Under the pieces are notes generated by a model that saw nothing but the letters and a program-made list of their open reading frames with translations, was not told the DNA's origin and did not search any database. The position numbers were made by a program, and so were the translations under genes. Source: a virus. Taken from it: a DNA stretch of 42,639 nucleotides. Positions 32,072 to 39,716 of this stretch are shown here, piece by piece; within the stretch, counting starts at the first letter, position 1, and the number at the start of each line of letters is the position of its first letter. The stretch spans positions 1 through 42,639 of the IMG/VR virus record IMGVR_UViG_3300025141_000219; one strand, written 5' to 3'.

Positions 32072-33365
32072 TACCGCAATTACACCGCAGAAGGTCGAGG
32101 GCATGAGGCAGATCATGAACGCCTCCCATCGGCTCAACACACTCGCGGAGGTGCTGCCCACCGGCCTCCGACCCCAGCGGATGATCGAACTCGCCATCCA
32201 GGCGATGGTTGTGAACCCAACCATCTTTGAGTGCGAGCCGGTGTCGATCTTCACCTCGATCCTGGGCGCTGCCCAGATGGGGCTGGAGATCAACCCGGCA
32301 GCTGGCTCTGCCTACCTAGTCCCATTCGGCAGGACATGCCAGCTGATCATCGGCTACCAGGGCCGCAAAGATTTAGCCTATGAGTCAGGCAAGGTCGCCA
32401 GCATCCACGCCGACATCGTGAGGGAGAACGACGATTTCGCCTTCAACGAGGGCACCGGCGAGGTTTCTCACCAGTTCTCCCTGACCGATGAACGAGGCCG
32501 GATGATCGGTGCCTACGCCGTCTGCAAGACGACGATGGGCGGCCAGATGGTGGGCGTTGTGCCGCTGCCGGAACTGGAGGCGATGCGCGACAAGGCGAAG
32601 GGCCGGTCCCCGTGGACGAACCCTGACCACTACCCCGGGATGTGCCGGGTCGCCGCGATGCGGAAGCTGGCGAAGAGCATGCCTCGCGCACTATTCGGAT
32701 CCAAGATGGCCCGCGCCGAGGCGCTGGAGACGGCGATGGAGATCGGTCAGGACCAGGGCGAGGTCATCGATGTCCCTCCCAGCGCGGTCGTGGACATCAC
32801 CGTCAAGGAAGCCAGCACGGTCGAGGACGTGAGGCAGAATCTGCGGGGCCAGGACATCCAGCCTCCTCCTCCAAAAGAGAGCGAGGCGTGGGCCGACCTA
32901 GTTGAGGACGCCCCCCACAGTGATGACGGGGTGGAGGATCCGTTCCCGGCTACTGTCGCTGTTGAGAGCGGAGTGGAGACAGGAGTCGCCTGCCCCCACT
33001 GCTCGACGGTCGTGAAGACTAAGCGCGGGCTGACCCAGCACATCAACCGCATGCACGGGGAGGCCAGCGATGAGCAAGACTCACCGGGTGAACCCGGATC
33101 AAGCGGAGGAGACGAAGCGGAGGCGCAAGGCGGCGCTGAAGCGGCGGCACCGGCGACTGAGGATCAAGAAGCTCAAGTCACCCCCCAGTTCCTCCCCTTC
33201 GCCCTCGCCGTCAGCCGACTAAACAAGGCCATCGACCAGACCGCCATCGACAATATTGCGAAGGCGGTGGACTTCCATAAGGGCAGGTATCAGAACGGGG
33301 AGTACACCATCCTTGGTCAGACGGCTGATGTCGTCAGCCTCGCGATGGCGTCCAAGACCGACTGA
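32064..33365 (+). CDS. recT: RecT-family annealing protein fused to a C2H2 finger
   Basis: Residues 1-230 are RecT-like: KVEGMRQIMNASHRLNTLAE, SIFTSILGAAQMGLEINPA and LIIGYQGRKDLAYESG match the single-strand annealing core, partner of the YqaJ nuclease. An acidic linker leads to a classical finger C310-x2-C313-x12-H326-x4-H331, then a Glu/Ala/Gly-rich tail and a small helical C-terminal part (LPFALAVSRLNKAIDQTAID). The finger is an addition to the usual RecT length (about 270-300) and may target the protein to DNA. Confidence 0.82.
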   Translation: MTSTAITPQKVEGMRQIMNASHRLNTLAEVLPTGLRPQRMIELAIQAMVVNPTIFECEPVSIFTSILGAAQMGLEINPAAGSAYLVPFGRTCQLIIGYQGRKDLAYESGKVASIHADIVRENDDFAFNEGTGEVSHQFSLTDERGRMIGAYAVCKTTMGGQMVGVVPLPELEAMRDKAKGRSPWTNPDHYPGMCRVAAMRKLAKSMPRALFGSKMARAEALETAMEIGQDQGEVIDVPPSAVVDITVKEASTVEDVRQNLRGQDIQPPPPKESEAWADLVEDAPHSDDGVEDPFPATVAVESGVETGVACPHCSTVVKTKRGLTQHINRMHGEASDEQDSPGEPGSSGGDEAEAQGGAEAAAPATEDQEAQVTPQFLPFALAVSRLNKAIDQTAIDNIAKAVDFHKGRYQNGEYTILGQTADVVSLAMASKTD

Positions 33366-34675
33366 TGCACGGTCCCGAGCGGGGACCAGTCCCCGCCTGG
33401 GAGACACCGGCAGCCCAGCAGGCTGAAGAGGCGACTCTGGGGTCTTGCCTGATCGACCCGAAACAGTGGCCGGTCGTGGCAGGACTCCTCACCGTCGACG
33501 ACTTCTCGTCTACTCACTGCAAGGATATCTTCCAGGCGATGGGGATCGTGGCATCCCTTGGTGAAATCGATCCGGTCCTGGTGGCCGCTGCCCTCGGGCG
33601 GACCCGGACCCCGGCGACTACGCTCACCCGGATCGTGGACGCCACCGTCTGGTCTGGGAACGCGGAGCGCTACGCAAAGGTCGTCGCGGGAATGGGGGAG
33701 CGGCGTCGGATTGACATAACTGGTAGACTTCTCAGTGACGAAGCCCGTCAGGGACTGCCGCCGGATGAGTCGATTGACGCCGCCGTCCAGGCCCTACAAA
33801 GCGCTCGCCGGGAACTCCCGGCGATCACCTACATTGGGGACGCTATCAATGCCTACCTACAGATGGACAGCGTCGAAGATCTGTCCATACCCACCGAGAC
33901 GAAGGCCCTCGACGCCCTTCTCGGTGGCTACCGGCGTGGCAGCCTCTACACCATCGCCGCTGCCACCTCCGTAGGTAAGAGTGCGTTCATGCTCGATCAG
34001 TCCATCCGGCAGTGCGAGGCCGGTCGCCGGTGCGGGTTCATCTCCCTAGAGTTGACCGAACTGGAACTGGCCGAGCGCATCCTGTCCCGATTCACCCGGA
34101 TGTCCACGAAGACACTGCTGGACCTGGTCGCCGTCCAAGCCTCGATGATCCCGACCGATGATGACCGGCAGAAGGCGTTGAGTGAGGCGTTCAACCAGAT
34201 CTCCCGTCTGCAATTCCACGTCTCGGTGTCCCCGACCAACTCGGTCCAGTCCGTCATGGCCTTGGCCGAGCGAATGAGGGACGAGTTGAGTCTGGATTTC
34301 ATCTGCGTGGACTACCTCCAGCTTCTGACGGCGGGCGAACGGAACCGAGTCACCGACCTGGAGATCGTCACCCGGATGCTGAAGGCGCTCTCGATCCGGC
34401 TGGACATCCCCATCATGGTGGGTGCCCAGGTCAACCGGAACGTAGACATCCGGGACATGAAGGGCGAGCGGATCCACGTCCGGCCCCAGCTGAGTCACCT
34501 TCGCGGCTCTGGCAGTATCGAGCAGGACTCGGATGTGGTCCTGATCATGTGGAAGGACAAGGACGACGCATCGAACAGGCACATCCACGTAGCCAAGAAC
34601 AGACAGGGAGCCACCGGCCAGGTCACGATGGAGTTCGTGAGAGAGTTCGGGCACTTCCAGGAAGTGGAGTTCTAA
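33365..34675 (+). CDS. DnaB-like replicative helicase, 436 residues
   Basis: Shares one base with the previous stop. N-terminal helical domain (residues 15-110, EEATLGSCLIDPKQW) as in DnaB, then a RecA-type ATPase: Walker A AAATSVGKSAFML near 200 and Walker B FICVDYLQLL near 310, with GSIEQDSDVVLIMWKD near 380. It would unwind the phage DNA at the fork, loading host polymerase. No primase domain is fused. Confidence 0.88.
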   Translation: MHGPERGPVPAWETPAAQQAEEATLGSCLIDPKQWPVVAGLLTVDDFSSTHCKDIFQAMGIVASLGEIDPVLVAAALGRTRTPATTLTRIVDATVWSGNAERYAKVVAGMGERRRIDITGRLLSDEARQGLPPDESIDAAVQALQSARRELPAITYIGDAINAYLQMDSVEDLSIPTETKALDALLGGYRRGSLYTIAAATSVGKSAFMLDQSIRQCEAGRRCGFISLELTELELAERILSRFTRMSTKTLLDLVAVQASMIPTDDDRQKALSEAFNQISRLQFHVSVSPTNSVQSVMALAERMRDELSLDFICVDYLQLLTAGERNRVTDLEIVTRMLKALSIRLDIPIMVGAQVNRNVDIRDMKGERIHVRPQLSHLRGSGSIEQDSDVVLIMWKDKDDASNRHIHVAKNRQGATGQVTMEFVREFGHFQEVEF

Positions 34676-35154
34676 TGGGCACCATCTACATCGGCATCGA
34701 TCCCGGTAAGCGCGGGGCGGTGGCCGTCCTCGTCGAGAATGAGAACGGCAAGACATTCTTGACCGCCCTCTTCGACCGGGACTCTGTGCCCCTGATCGAC
34801 CTCGCCGAGTGGATCATCGCCTGGGGGCGTCAGCCCGGCACCGTCGCCGCCATCGAGCAGGTCCACTCGATGCCCGGGCAGGGCGTTGCGTCCACCTTCA
34901 AGTTCGGCCAGAACTACGGTGAGTGGCTCGGCATGCTCGCCGCCGCCCGGCTGGAGCCGGTGCTGGTGAGGCCGCAGGAGTGGAGGAAGGCGATGGGACT
35001 GAAGCCAGAGAAGGACAAGCAGAAGAGGAAGGCAGCGTCCCGGGTTCTGGCTGGCAGGCTCTTCCCGGGCCGCCGCCCCATGTTCAAGCGGGTGCGGGAC
35101 ACCGACCGCGCCGAGGCGGCGCTGATCGCTGCGTACGCGAGATGGCACGCGTAA
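34675..35154 (+). CDS. RuvC-like Holliday-junction resolvase, 159 residues
   Basis: ATG 34675 shares its A with the helicase stop. RNase H-fold nuclease: D9 (IGIDPG), E61 (AAIEQVH) and the C-terminal acidic pair D144/E147 (DTDRAEAALIAAYA). Length fits RuvC-like phage resolvases. It would cut branched DNA made during recombination-dependent replication and before packaging. Last gene of the rightward operon. Confidence 0.82.
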   Translation: MGTIYIGIDPGKRGAVAVLVENENGKTFLTALFDRDSVPLIDLAEWIIAWGRQPGTVAAIEQVHSMPGQGVASTFKFGQNYGEWLGMLAAARLEPVLVRPQEWRKAMGLKPEKDKQKRKAASRVLAGRLFPGRRPMFKRVRDTDRAEAALIAAYARWHA

Positions 35155-35200
35155 ACGCAAAAAGGCCCGGCCCCCCGAAGGGGACCGGGCCTGTTTGCGT
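35155..35200. terminator. Bidirectional terminator between convergent operons
   Basis: Stem acgcaaaaaggcccgg against ccgggcctgtttgcgt (16 positions, one mismatch), extended by cccc/gggg around a short loop. It lies immediately after the resolvase stop and just before the integrase stop on the other strand. On the minus strand the stem is followed by a five-T run, so termination of leftward transcripts should be strongest. Confidence 0.75.
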
Positions 35201-35201
35201 G

Positions 35202-36134
35202 TCAATCCTCCTTCCTGGTCGAGCGCTGGTGCGCCCGCTCCAGGTGCGCCCGGTCGAACCGGGCGTAGATGGTCTTGGTGGTCACCGGCGAGGCGTGGCC
35301 CAGGAGATCCTGGACCTCAGCCAGGTCCACGCCGTTGCGGATCAGCCGCCTGGCGTAGGCGTGCCTGAAGTCATGAGGTGCGACCGGCTGCCCGGCGAGA
35401 CTGGCTAGCTGTGCGACAACCCGGCTGATCTGCCGTAGCGAGATCCGCCCTTTACCCCTACCCCGATCCGAGGTGAACAACGGCTGCGACCCCCGTCTCG
35501 GTCGGATCGGCGGTCGCTCGTCCAGGTACACCCGGACGGCCTCGATGGCCTCGGCGGTCAGGAACGCCACTCTCTCCCGGCCTCCTTTGCCGGTGAGGAT
35601 GATGGCGTCGTCATCGATGTCGGTGGTGTTCAGTCGGCGGACCTCGTCCCGCCGCAGCCCCGTAGCGTACAGCACCCGGATCAGCGCCCGGTCCCGCAGA
35701 ACCTGGAGCCGAACCGCGTTCTGCGTTCGCCGTCGCCGGGGCAGGCGGACCTCGTAGGCTGCCTGCACGACAGCCTCGCAGTCCACGTCGGTTCGGGGCG
35801 CTCTGTATCCGGGCGTCACCACCACCGCCTTCAGTGCCTCCAGCGCAGCCATCGCGTCGAACCCGACCGGCAGCAGCTTGCGCCGGACCAGGAAACCGAG
35901 CCAGCCGCGCACTGCGGAGGCGTAGAGGTTGGCGGTCTGCGGAGCAACCTGCTCCAGCAACTCCAGGTAGAACACCTCGGCCACGTCGTCGGTTAGCTGA
36001 TCGACCTGGTCTCGGCCATCGTCGCCGAGGCTCCGTTCCAGGAGGTCCAGCCCGCGCCGGTAGGCATTGACGGTGTTGGGGGACTTCCCCGCCAGGGTGG
36101 CGAGATAGCCCTCGATGGATTCGGTGATCTTCAT
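35202..36134 (-). CDS. int: Tyrosine integrase (XerD-like), 310 residues
   Basis: Complete catalytic set: R161, K183, H254, R257, H280 and Y290 (motifs ATGLRRDEVRRL, TGKGGRERVAFL, HDFRHAYARRL, LGHASPVTTKTIY). The N-terminal SAM-like core-binding domain spans about residues 5-90. Compact size, lacking the arm-binding domain of lambda Int, resembles XerD. It integrates the phage at an att site not identified here. ATG overlaps the stop of a 33-residue membrane peptide (ATGA). It is the last gene of the leftward operon. Confidence 0.9.
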   Translation of the reverse strand: MKITESIEGYLATLAGKSPNTVNAYRRGLDLLERSLGDDGRDQVDQLTDDVAEVFYLELLEQVAPQTANLYASAVRGWLGFLVRRKLLPVGFDAMAALEALKAVVVTPGYRAPRTDVDCEAVVQAAYEVRLPRRRRTQNAVRLQVLRDRALIRVLYATGLRRDEVRRLNTTDIDDDAIILTGKGGRERVAFLTAEAIEAVRVYLDERPPIRPRRGSQPLFTSDRGRGKGRISLRQISRVVAQLASLAGQPVAPHDFRHAYARRLIRNGVDLAEVQDLLGHASPVTTKTIYARFDRAHLERAHQRSTRKED

Positions 36135-36232
36135 GCGATCACCAGCACGATCACCATCAGGCCGAGCAGGAGCGCAAACACCGCCAGTTCGGCGATGAAG
36201 ATCAGTACCTCTCGGATGACGTTACTCACCAT
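36131..36232 (-). CDS. 33-residue single-pass membrane peptide
   Basis: Short frame fitted exactly between its neighbours: its ATG overlaps the stop of the upstream gene by seven bases and its TGA overlaps the integrase ATG (ATGA). The product is almost one hydrophobic helix (EVLIFIAELAVFALLLGLMV and on) after a short polar start. Exact packing on both sides supports real translation. It may be a small membrane effector or mainly a coupler for integrase translation. Confidence 0.55.
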   Translation of the reverse strand: MVSNVIREVLIFIAELAVFALLLGLMVIVLVIA

Positions 36233-36489
36233 AGATCAGAACCATCCTCTGCCTGCACCCGGTATCGGACCGGCAGGCCGCTCGCCGTCTGGCTCTTGTA
36301 GTGCTGGACCCTCTTCCGCCGCCCGTTGTCGATGCCCCGGACGATCCGGTGAGGATCCTTGAACTGGCGAGCTATCGCCTTGACGGCCTCCCACGGCGAC
36401 TCGGCATCGATGACTCGGGTCGTTGCCCCTTGCCCTTCGATGGCGCGGTCGGTGGTGGACCGACGAACTCTGTACTGGGCCGTCTTCAT
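36226..36489 (-). CDS. Hypothetical basic protein, 87 residues
   Basis: Start at ATG 36489 (minus) chosen because aggagg lies just upstream. Strand-helix-strand pattern with SPWEAVKAIARQF; a similar GPWDAVRRALAVRY occurs in the 182-residue gene at 38238, suggesting a shared small domain in this operon. Basic surface residues (NGRRKRVQHYK) hint at nucleic-acid contact. No family named. Confidence 0.65.
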   Translation of the reverse strand: MKTAQYRVRRSTTDRAIEGQGATTRVIDAESPWEAVKAIARQFKDPHRIVRGIDNGRRKRVQHYKSQTASGLPVRYRVQAEDGSDLW

Positions 36490-36511
36490 ACGGCCTCCTC
36501 TCATAAGGTTC

Positions 36512-36565
36512 GCCGCCTTGTTGGCGGCTCACGGTCCCCCGCCGGGCGGTCAGGCCCGACGGGGG
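36512..36565 (-). ncRNA. Intergenic RNA module A (minihelix type)
   Basis: On the minus strand: a 12-position stem (36536-36547 with 36554-36565, one mismatch) with six-base loop ctgacc, then ACCG, then a second hairpin gccgcc/ggcggc (36512-36528), then the Shine-Dalgarno of the 87-residue gene. It starts nine bases after the DUF932 stop. One of seven such hairpins in the operon. Confidence 0.7.
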
Positions 36566-36574
36566 TGGTGTCCC

Positions 36575-37834
36575 TTACCGGGCCACCTCGACCAGCACCT
36601 TGTCGGCGTCGTAGGCCGACTCGTACTGGGCCTCTGGCAGGTTCAGCACGTACCCACCGAGGGACTCCAGCTGGTGCCGGTCCTCGATCAGGTTCTGGTG
36701 CTGGGCTGCCCGGGTGATGGCGTTGACTACGCCGCCACGGGTGGCCTCGAACTCCTGGTCCAGCGAGAACAGCAACTGCTGCGTCTGAAGCTGGGTCAGG
36801 TTGGCGACCTTCCCTATCGCCTTGAGGCGGGTCCGGGGATCCTCATCGACCTGGGAGGTCTTCTGGATCCACGCCTCGATGAACTGCGGCGTGGCCTCGA
36901 TGGCCGCCAGGATGCCCTCCCGCAGTTCGGTCTCGATGACCGCCTGGAAGTCCGTGGACCACTGGCTGCCCTGGTGGCGCTTGTCCCACACCCGCTCCTC
37001 GGACACCAGCCCGTTGGAGCAGGTCACCCGGAACAGCCGGGGAGCGATGACGGTGCCGCCGTCGCCGACCTCGGAGTTCGAGAACCAGATCCCGCCGTAG
37101 AAGTCGTCGCCGGGCTTGAGTCCCTCGACGCGGACGTGCTTCCCCTGCTCGCCGCCGTAGGACGGGTTGCCGGTGTAGCGGTGGTCCTTGAACACCAGGC
37201 CCAGGTGGAACTTGGTGTCCGAGATCCCGAACGTGTCAACCTCCAGGTGGTCCGCGTCGATCCGCCCGGACAGGGCGTTGATCAGCGGGGCCAGGATCTG
37301 GTGGTTGTCGAAGATCCGGTAGCGATTCGAGAGGACCGCCCGGACCTTGTCGCCGGACCCCCGAATGAGGAACCGGCGGTCCTGCGCCGACTTCACCCGG
37401 AGCAGGTCGTTGGCGAGGTTACCGAAGACGCGAGGCTGGGCCTCGACCTTGCCCTTGCCCTTGACTAGCTGCCGGACGTAGCGGACCGGGATCTCCAGCC
37501 GGGTGGAACCCAGCTGCTCGGTGGCCCAGTCGTTCAGCGCGAACTCGGCGATGAACTGCGAGTCCCGAGGACCGTACAGCCCGTTCGGGCTGACGGCGTG
37601 TTGGCTACCCAGGACCGCGAGGTCCAGGTTGCCGGTGGGGACGGTGCCCGCCGTGGCCGCAGAGATGCGGACCTGTGCCGGATCAACGTCGTGAACGTCC
37701 CAGCTGGACGCGGCGTGAGCGCCAACCTGCCGGATGACCGGGGCTAGCTGCCCCAGTTTGTCGGCGTCAACGCGGAGGTTGGAACCCTCAGCGAACTGCC
37801 GGATGCCGTCGGACGGCTGATACTCGATTTCCAT
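36575..37834 (-). CDS. DUF932 family protein, 419 residues
   Basis: Start ATG 37834 (minus) follows tggagg; the longer in-frame start is inside the upstream module and is rejected. The core motif KVRAVLSNRYRIFDNHQIL and the later FRVTCSNGLVS are typical of DUF932 (phage/plasmid TIGR03299-like) proteins. Their role is unknown; many mobile elements carry them near replication or early genes. C-terminal 130 residues are helical. Confidence 0.8.
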   Translation of the reverse strand: MEIEYQPSDGIRQFAEGSNLRVDADKLGQLAPVIRQVGAHAASSWDVHDVDPAQVRISAATAGTVPTGNLDLAVLGSQHAVSPNGLYGPRDSQFIAEFALNDWATEQLGSTRLEIPVRYVRQLVKGKGKVEAQPRVFGNLANDLLRVKSAQDRRFLIRGSGDKVRAVLSNRYRIFDNHQILAPLINALSGRIDADHLEVDTFGISDTKFHLGLVFKDHRYTGNPSYGGEQGKHVRVEGLKPGDDFYGGIWFSNSEVGDGGTVIAPRLFRVTCSNGLVSEERVWDKRHQGSQWSTDFQAVIETELREGILAAIEATPQFIEAWIQKTSQVDEDPRTRLKAIGKVANLTQLQTQQLLFSLDQEFEATRGGVVNAITRAAQHQNLIEDRHQLESLGGYVLNLPEAQYESAYDADKVLVEVAR

Positions 37835-37851
37835 TGCGACCTCCAGTCGCA

Positions 37852-37910
37852 TGCCGCCCCATCAGGGGGCAGCCTGGTCCCACCGGCACCGAATCAACGG
37901 CACCGGGGGG
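37852..37910 (-). ncRNA. Intergenic RNA module B (minihelix type)
   Basis: Stem of 13 positions with three mismatched positions (37879-37891 with 37898-37910), loop ttgatt on the RNA, directly followed by ACCA as at a tRNA 3' end, then the second hairpin tgccgcccc/gggggca (37852-37872) and the DUF932 Shine-Dalgarno. It begins six bases after the upstream stop. Confidence 0.6.
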
Positions 37911-37915
37911 AAGAC

Positions 37916-38155
37916 CTACCGGAAGAATCCGGGGGGCCTTGTGACCTGCGCGAAGACCGGCTGCTTAGAATCGGGGCTGATCTCGTACCAGCCTTTCCGG
38001 TTCTTCACGCTCACGACATCTCTGTCGGTGACCTTCTCCACCGCCGCCATGCCGCTCCGGGCGAGGACGAAGTTCATGTCGATGAAGCCTTCGCCGATCG
38101 CGCCGTAGCGGCGGACGGTGTACAGGTTGACCAGAACGTCGACGTGCTTCGACAT
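37916..38155 (-). CDS. Hypothetical small protein, 79 residues
   Basis: ATG 38155 (minus) with aggga upstream. Beta-rich with VLVNLYTVRRYGAIGEGFID and a basic middle (VVSVKNRKGWYEI). It is framed by modules B and C. Function unknown; no motif recognised. Confidence 0.6.
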   Translation of the reverse strand: MSKHVDVLVNLYTVRRYGAIGEGFIDMNFVLARSGMAAVEKVTDRDVVSVKNRKGWYEISPDSKQPVFAQVTRPPGFFR

Positions 38156-38173
38156 CGGGGTCTCCCTTCGATC

Positions 38174-38231
38174 GTCAGCCCCCCAGCGGGGCCGACACGG
38201 TCCCCACCTGGCCGGTCAGGGCCAGGTGGGG
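38174..38231 (-). ncRNA. Intergenic RNA module C (perfect minihelix)
   Basis: The clearest copy: 12 perfect pairs (38202-38213 with 38220-38231), loop ctgacc, then ACCG, then a second hairpin (38174-38196) and Shine-Dalgarno aaggga. The length of 12 pairs equals the stacked acceptor and T stems of a tRNA. It begins six bases after the stop of the upstream gene. Confidence 0.75.
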
Positions 38232-38237
38232 TAGGTC

Positions 38238-38786
38238 CTACTGGACCCAGGACTCGCGGGCAGCCGGGACGATCCGGTAGCGGGCGGTGGCCCACTCAGG
38301 GCCGAGCGCCTTCACCTGCTCGATGGCGTCCTGGGCCTCGGCCTCGGTCGCGCTGAACGACTCGTCGAGGGGTTCCCAGGCACCATCGAGGTCTTCGATG
38401 TACTCGTTCACCGCCTGGGTGACCTGGGCCTCGACCTCGAAGCCCACCTCGTACCCAACCTCCGGGAGGGCCTTGGAGAGCGAGAAGATCTCGCCCTCGT
38501 CCCTGAAGGTCCGCTGCGTGGCGTAGCCCTCGTGGGTGAATCCGCCATCTTTATCGATGACATGCCAGCCGGTCGCCCGCCACTGGTTGGTGCCTCGGTC
38601 CACGTCCACCCCGCCGACGGTCAGGTTGGTTCCGTACCTGACGGCCAGCGCCCGGCGGACGGCGTCCCACGGTCCATCGGCCTTGATGACGATCAGCCCG
38701 GACTCCGGGTAGAACTCTTCCCCGAGACGAAAGTCGGGCTTAGCGACCCTACATTTGACCAGGAACTCGTGTTGCTCTTCGGCCAT
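38238..38786 (-). CDS. Hypothetical protein, 182 residues
   Basis: Start ATG 38786 (minus) after aggagg. N-terminal domain contains GLIVIKADGPWDAVRRALAV, similar to SPWEAVKAIARQF in the 87-residue gene, and continues with Trp/Thr strands. The C-terminal half is acidic and helical (FEVEAQVTQAVNEYIEDLDG). The longer frame upstream runs through a tRNA-like element and is rejected. Unknown function. Confidence 0.65.
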   Translation of the reverse strand: MAEEQHEFLVKCRVAKPDFRLGEEFYPESGLIVIKADGPWDAVRRALAVRYGTNLTVGGVDVDRGTNQWRATGWHVIDKDGGFTHEGYATQRTFRDEGEIFSLSKALPEVGYEVGFEVEAQVTQAVNEYIEDLDGAWEPLDESFSATEAEAQDAIEQVKALGPEWATARYRIVPAARESWVQ

Positions 38787-38837
38787 GACGGCCTCCTCTA
38801 TTCGATGCGCCGCCCCATCAGGGGGCAGCAGCACGGT

Positions 38838-38915
38838 GGACCTGTGGGGAATCGAACCCCAGTACCCGACGTGCCGACATGCGGTGTTACGTCGGGGCAA
38901 TCCATTCGCAGGCCC
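38838..38915 (-). tRNA. tRNA-like element 1 with shortened D-arm (78 nt)
   Basis: Minus strand. Acceptor gggcctg/caggtcc (seven pairs, one G-U), T-arm tgggg-ttcgatt-cccca, discriminator A then CC. The D-arm is reduced to gcg-aatggat-tgc (loop with the conserved GG). The central stem ccgacgt/atgtcgg encloses an eight-base loop aacaccgc instead of seven, and the variable region is 12 bases. So it has two sound ends and a deviant middle; amino-acid identity cannot be read. It occupies the minihelix place of module D; the second hairpin is 38806-38830. Confidence 0.45.
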
Positions 38916-38918
38916 GGT

Positions 38919-38946
38919 GCCCGGGGGGGACGGGACACCCCCGGGC
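38919..38946 (-). other. Strong hairpin 5' of tRNA-like element 1
   Basis: Nine perfect pairs gcccggggg/cccccgggc with a ten-base loop, three bases upstream of the acceptor stem on the minus strand. It may insulate the tRNA-like element or be a processing site. Confidence 0.55.
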
Positions 38947-38949
38947 GTA

Positions 38950-39030
38950 GCATCGAGGCCGCCCGCCGCCGAAGCGACGAGCGCCGACTGGACGAACCGT
39001 TCAGTCGGTAGTTGCCCCGGTCCTCGATGC
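38950..39030 (-). ncRNA. Candidate three-way-junction RNA (81 nt)
   Basis: A perfect nine-pair closing stem (gcatcgagg 38950-38958 with cctcgatgc 39022-39030) encloses two hairpins: 38984-39008 with seven pairs plus an inner acg/cgt, and 38964-38979 with six pairs closed by a UUCG loop (one G-U). The region 38947-39075 has no convincing gene, and a further palindrome aggcggc-ga-gccgcct lies at 39044-39059. The fold is too regular to be chance; function unknown. Confidence 0.5.
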
Positions 39031-39075
39031 GTGTTCGTGGTCCAGGCGGCGAGCCGCCTCCCACAGGTCCATCGT

Positions 39076-39435
39076 CTAGATGTGCGGTATCGACCCGGTG
39101 CCGTCCACCAGGTCAGCGATCTCCTGGCACAGCTTCACAGCTGCCTCGTTGCGACCATCGATCAGCGCCCCGTCATCGGCGCTGCACACCGCGCCGTAGG
39201 TGACCAGCACCTCGATGAACCAGCGCACCGTACCCTGCTGGAGGGTCCGGTGATCGTGAACCAGGGCCTCCACGAAGGTGGCGACCGTGTTCACCCCGCC
39301 GCCGTTCAGCGCGTTGCTGAGGTCACGCTGGATGGCCTCGACGCCGTGGTCCCGGACTTCGCTCACGTCGGTCAGAACGCTTTGGAAGCCGGTGCGGAGG
39401 CGCTCGACGGCCTCGCTCTTGTCGTAGAAGTTCAT
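39076..39435 (-). CDS. Hypothetical helical protein, 119 residues
   Basis: ATG 39435 (minus) with aaggga-gg upstream. All-helical composition (AVERLRTGFQSVLTDVSEVR; TVATFVEALVHDHRTLQQG) and a C-terminal cysteine-containing helix. No family recognised. It lies between module E and the structured region 38947-39075. Confidence 0.65.
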   Translation of the reverse strand: MNFYDKSEAVERLRTGFQSVLTDVSEVRDHGVEAIQRDLSNALNGGGVNTVATFVEALVHDHRTLQQGTVRWFIEVLVTYGAVCSADDGALIDGRNEAAVKLCQEIADLVDGTGSIPHI

Positions 39436-39453
39436 GCGAACCTCCCTTTGAGA

Positions 39454-39509
39454 GCCACCCCATCAGGGGGCGGCCTGGTCCCCGACTGGCCGGTCAAGGC
39501 CAGCCGGGG
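39454..39509 (-). ncRNA. Intergenic RNA module E (minihelix type)
   Basis: 12-position stem with one mismatch (39480-39491 with 39498-39509), loop ttgacc, followed by ACCA exactly as at a mature tRNA end, second hairpin gccacccc/gggggcggc (39454-39474) and Shine-Dalgarno. It begins eight bases after the stop at 39518. Confidence 0.7.
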
Positions 39510-39517
39510 TGACGCCG

Positions 39518-39716
39518 TCAGTCGATGACGATGTCGTCGTCGGGGTTCTTCACGGCCAGGCAGGCCGCGACGATGTTCCCCGGCGTCGCCGACCCGAACG
39601 GGGTCGGCAGGATGTGCGTCCCGAACAGGTCCAGGATCGTGTCGGCGTCGGCGGCCCGAGCGTTGTCGGCCTGCCAGCTGCCGTCCTGGACGAAGAGGCG
39701 GATGACGCCGCGCTCA
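39518..39716 (-). pseudogene. Frameshifted 3' part of the 125-residue gene
   Basis: A natural coding sequence (VIRLFVQDGSWQADNARA ... KNPDDDIVID) with no possible start codon lies directly after the 39714 stop in the +1 frame. Its stop at 39518 has the standard distance to module E. One G less in the five-base run at 39719-39723 (minus) would fuse both parts into one protein of 190 residues. So it is a sequencing error, a recent frameshift, or a +1 programmed shift at a GGAGGGGGCC-TGA site. Confidence 0.65.
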
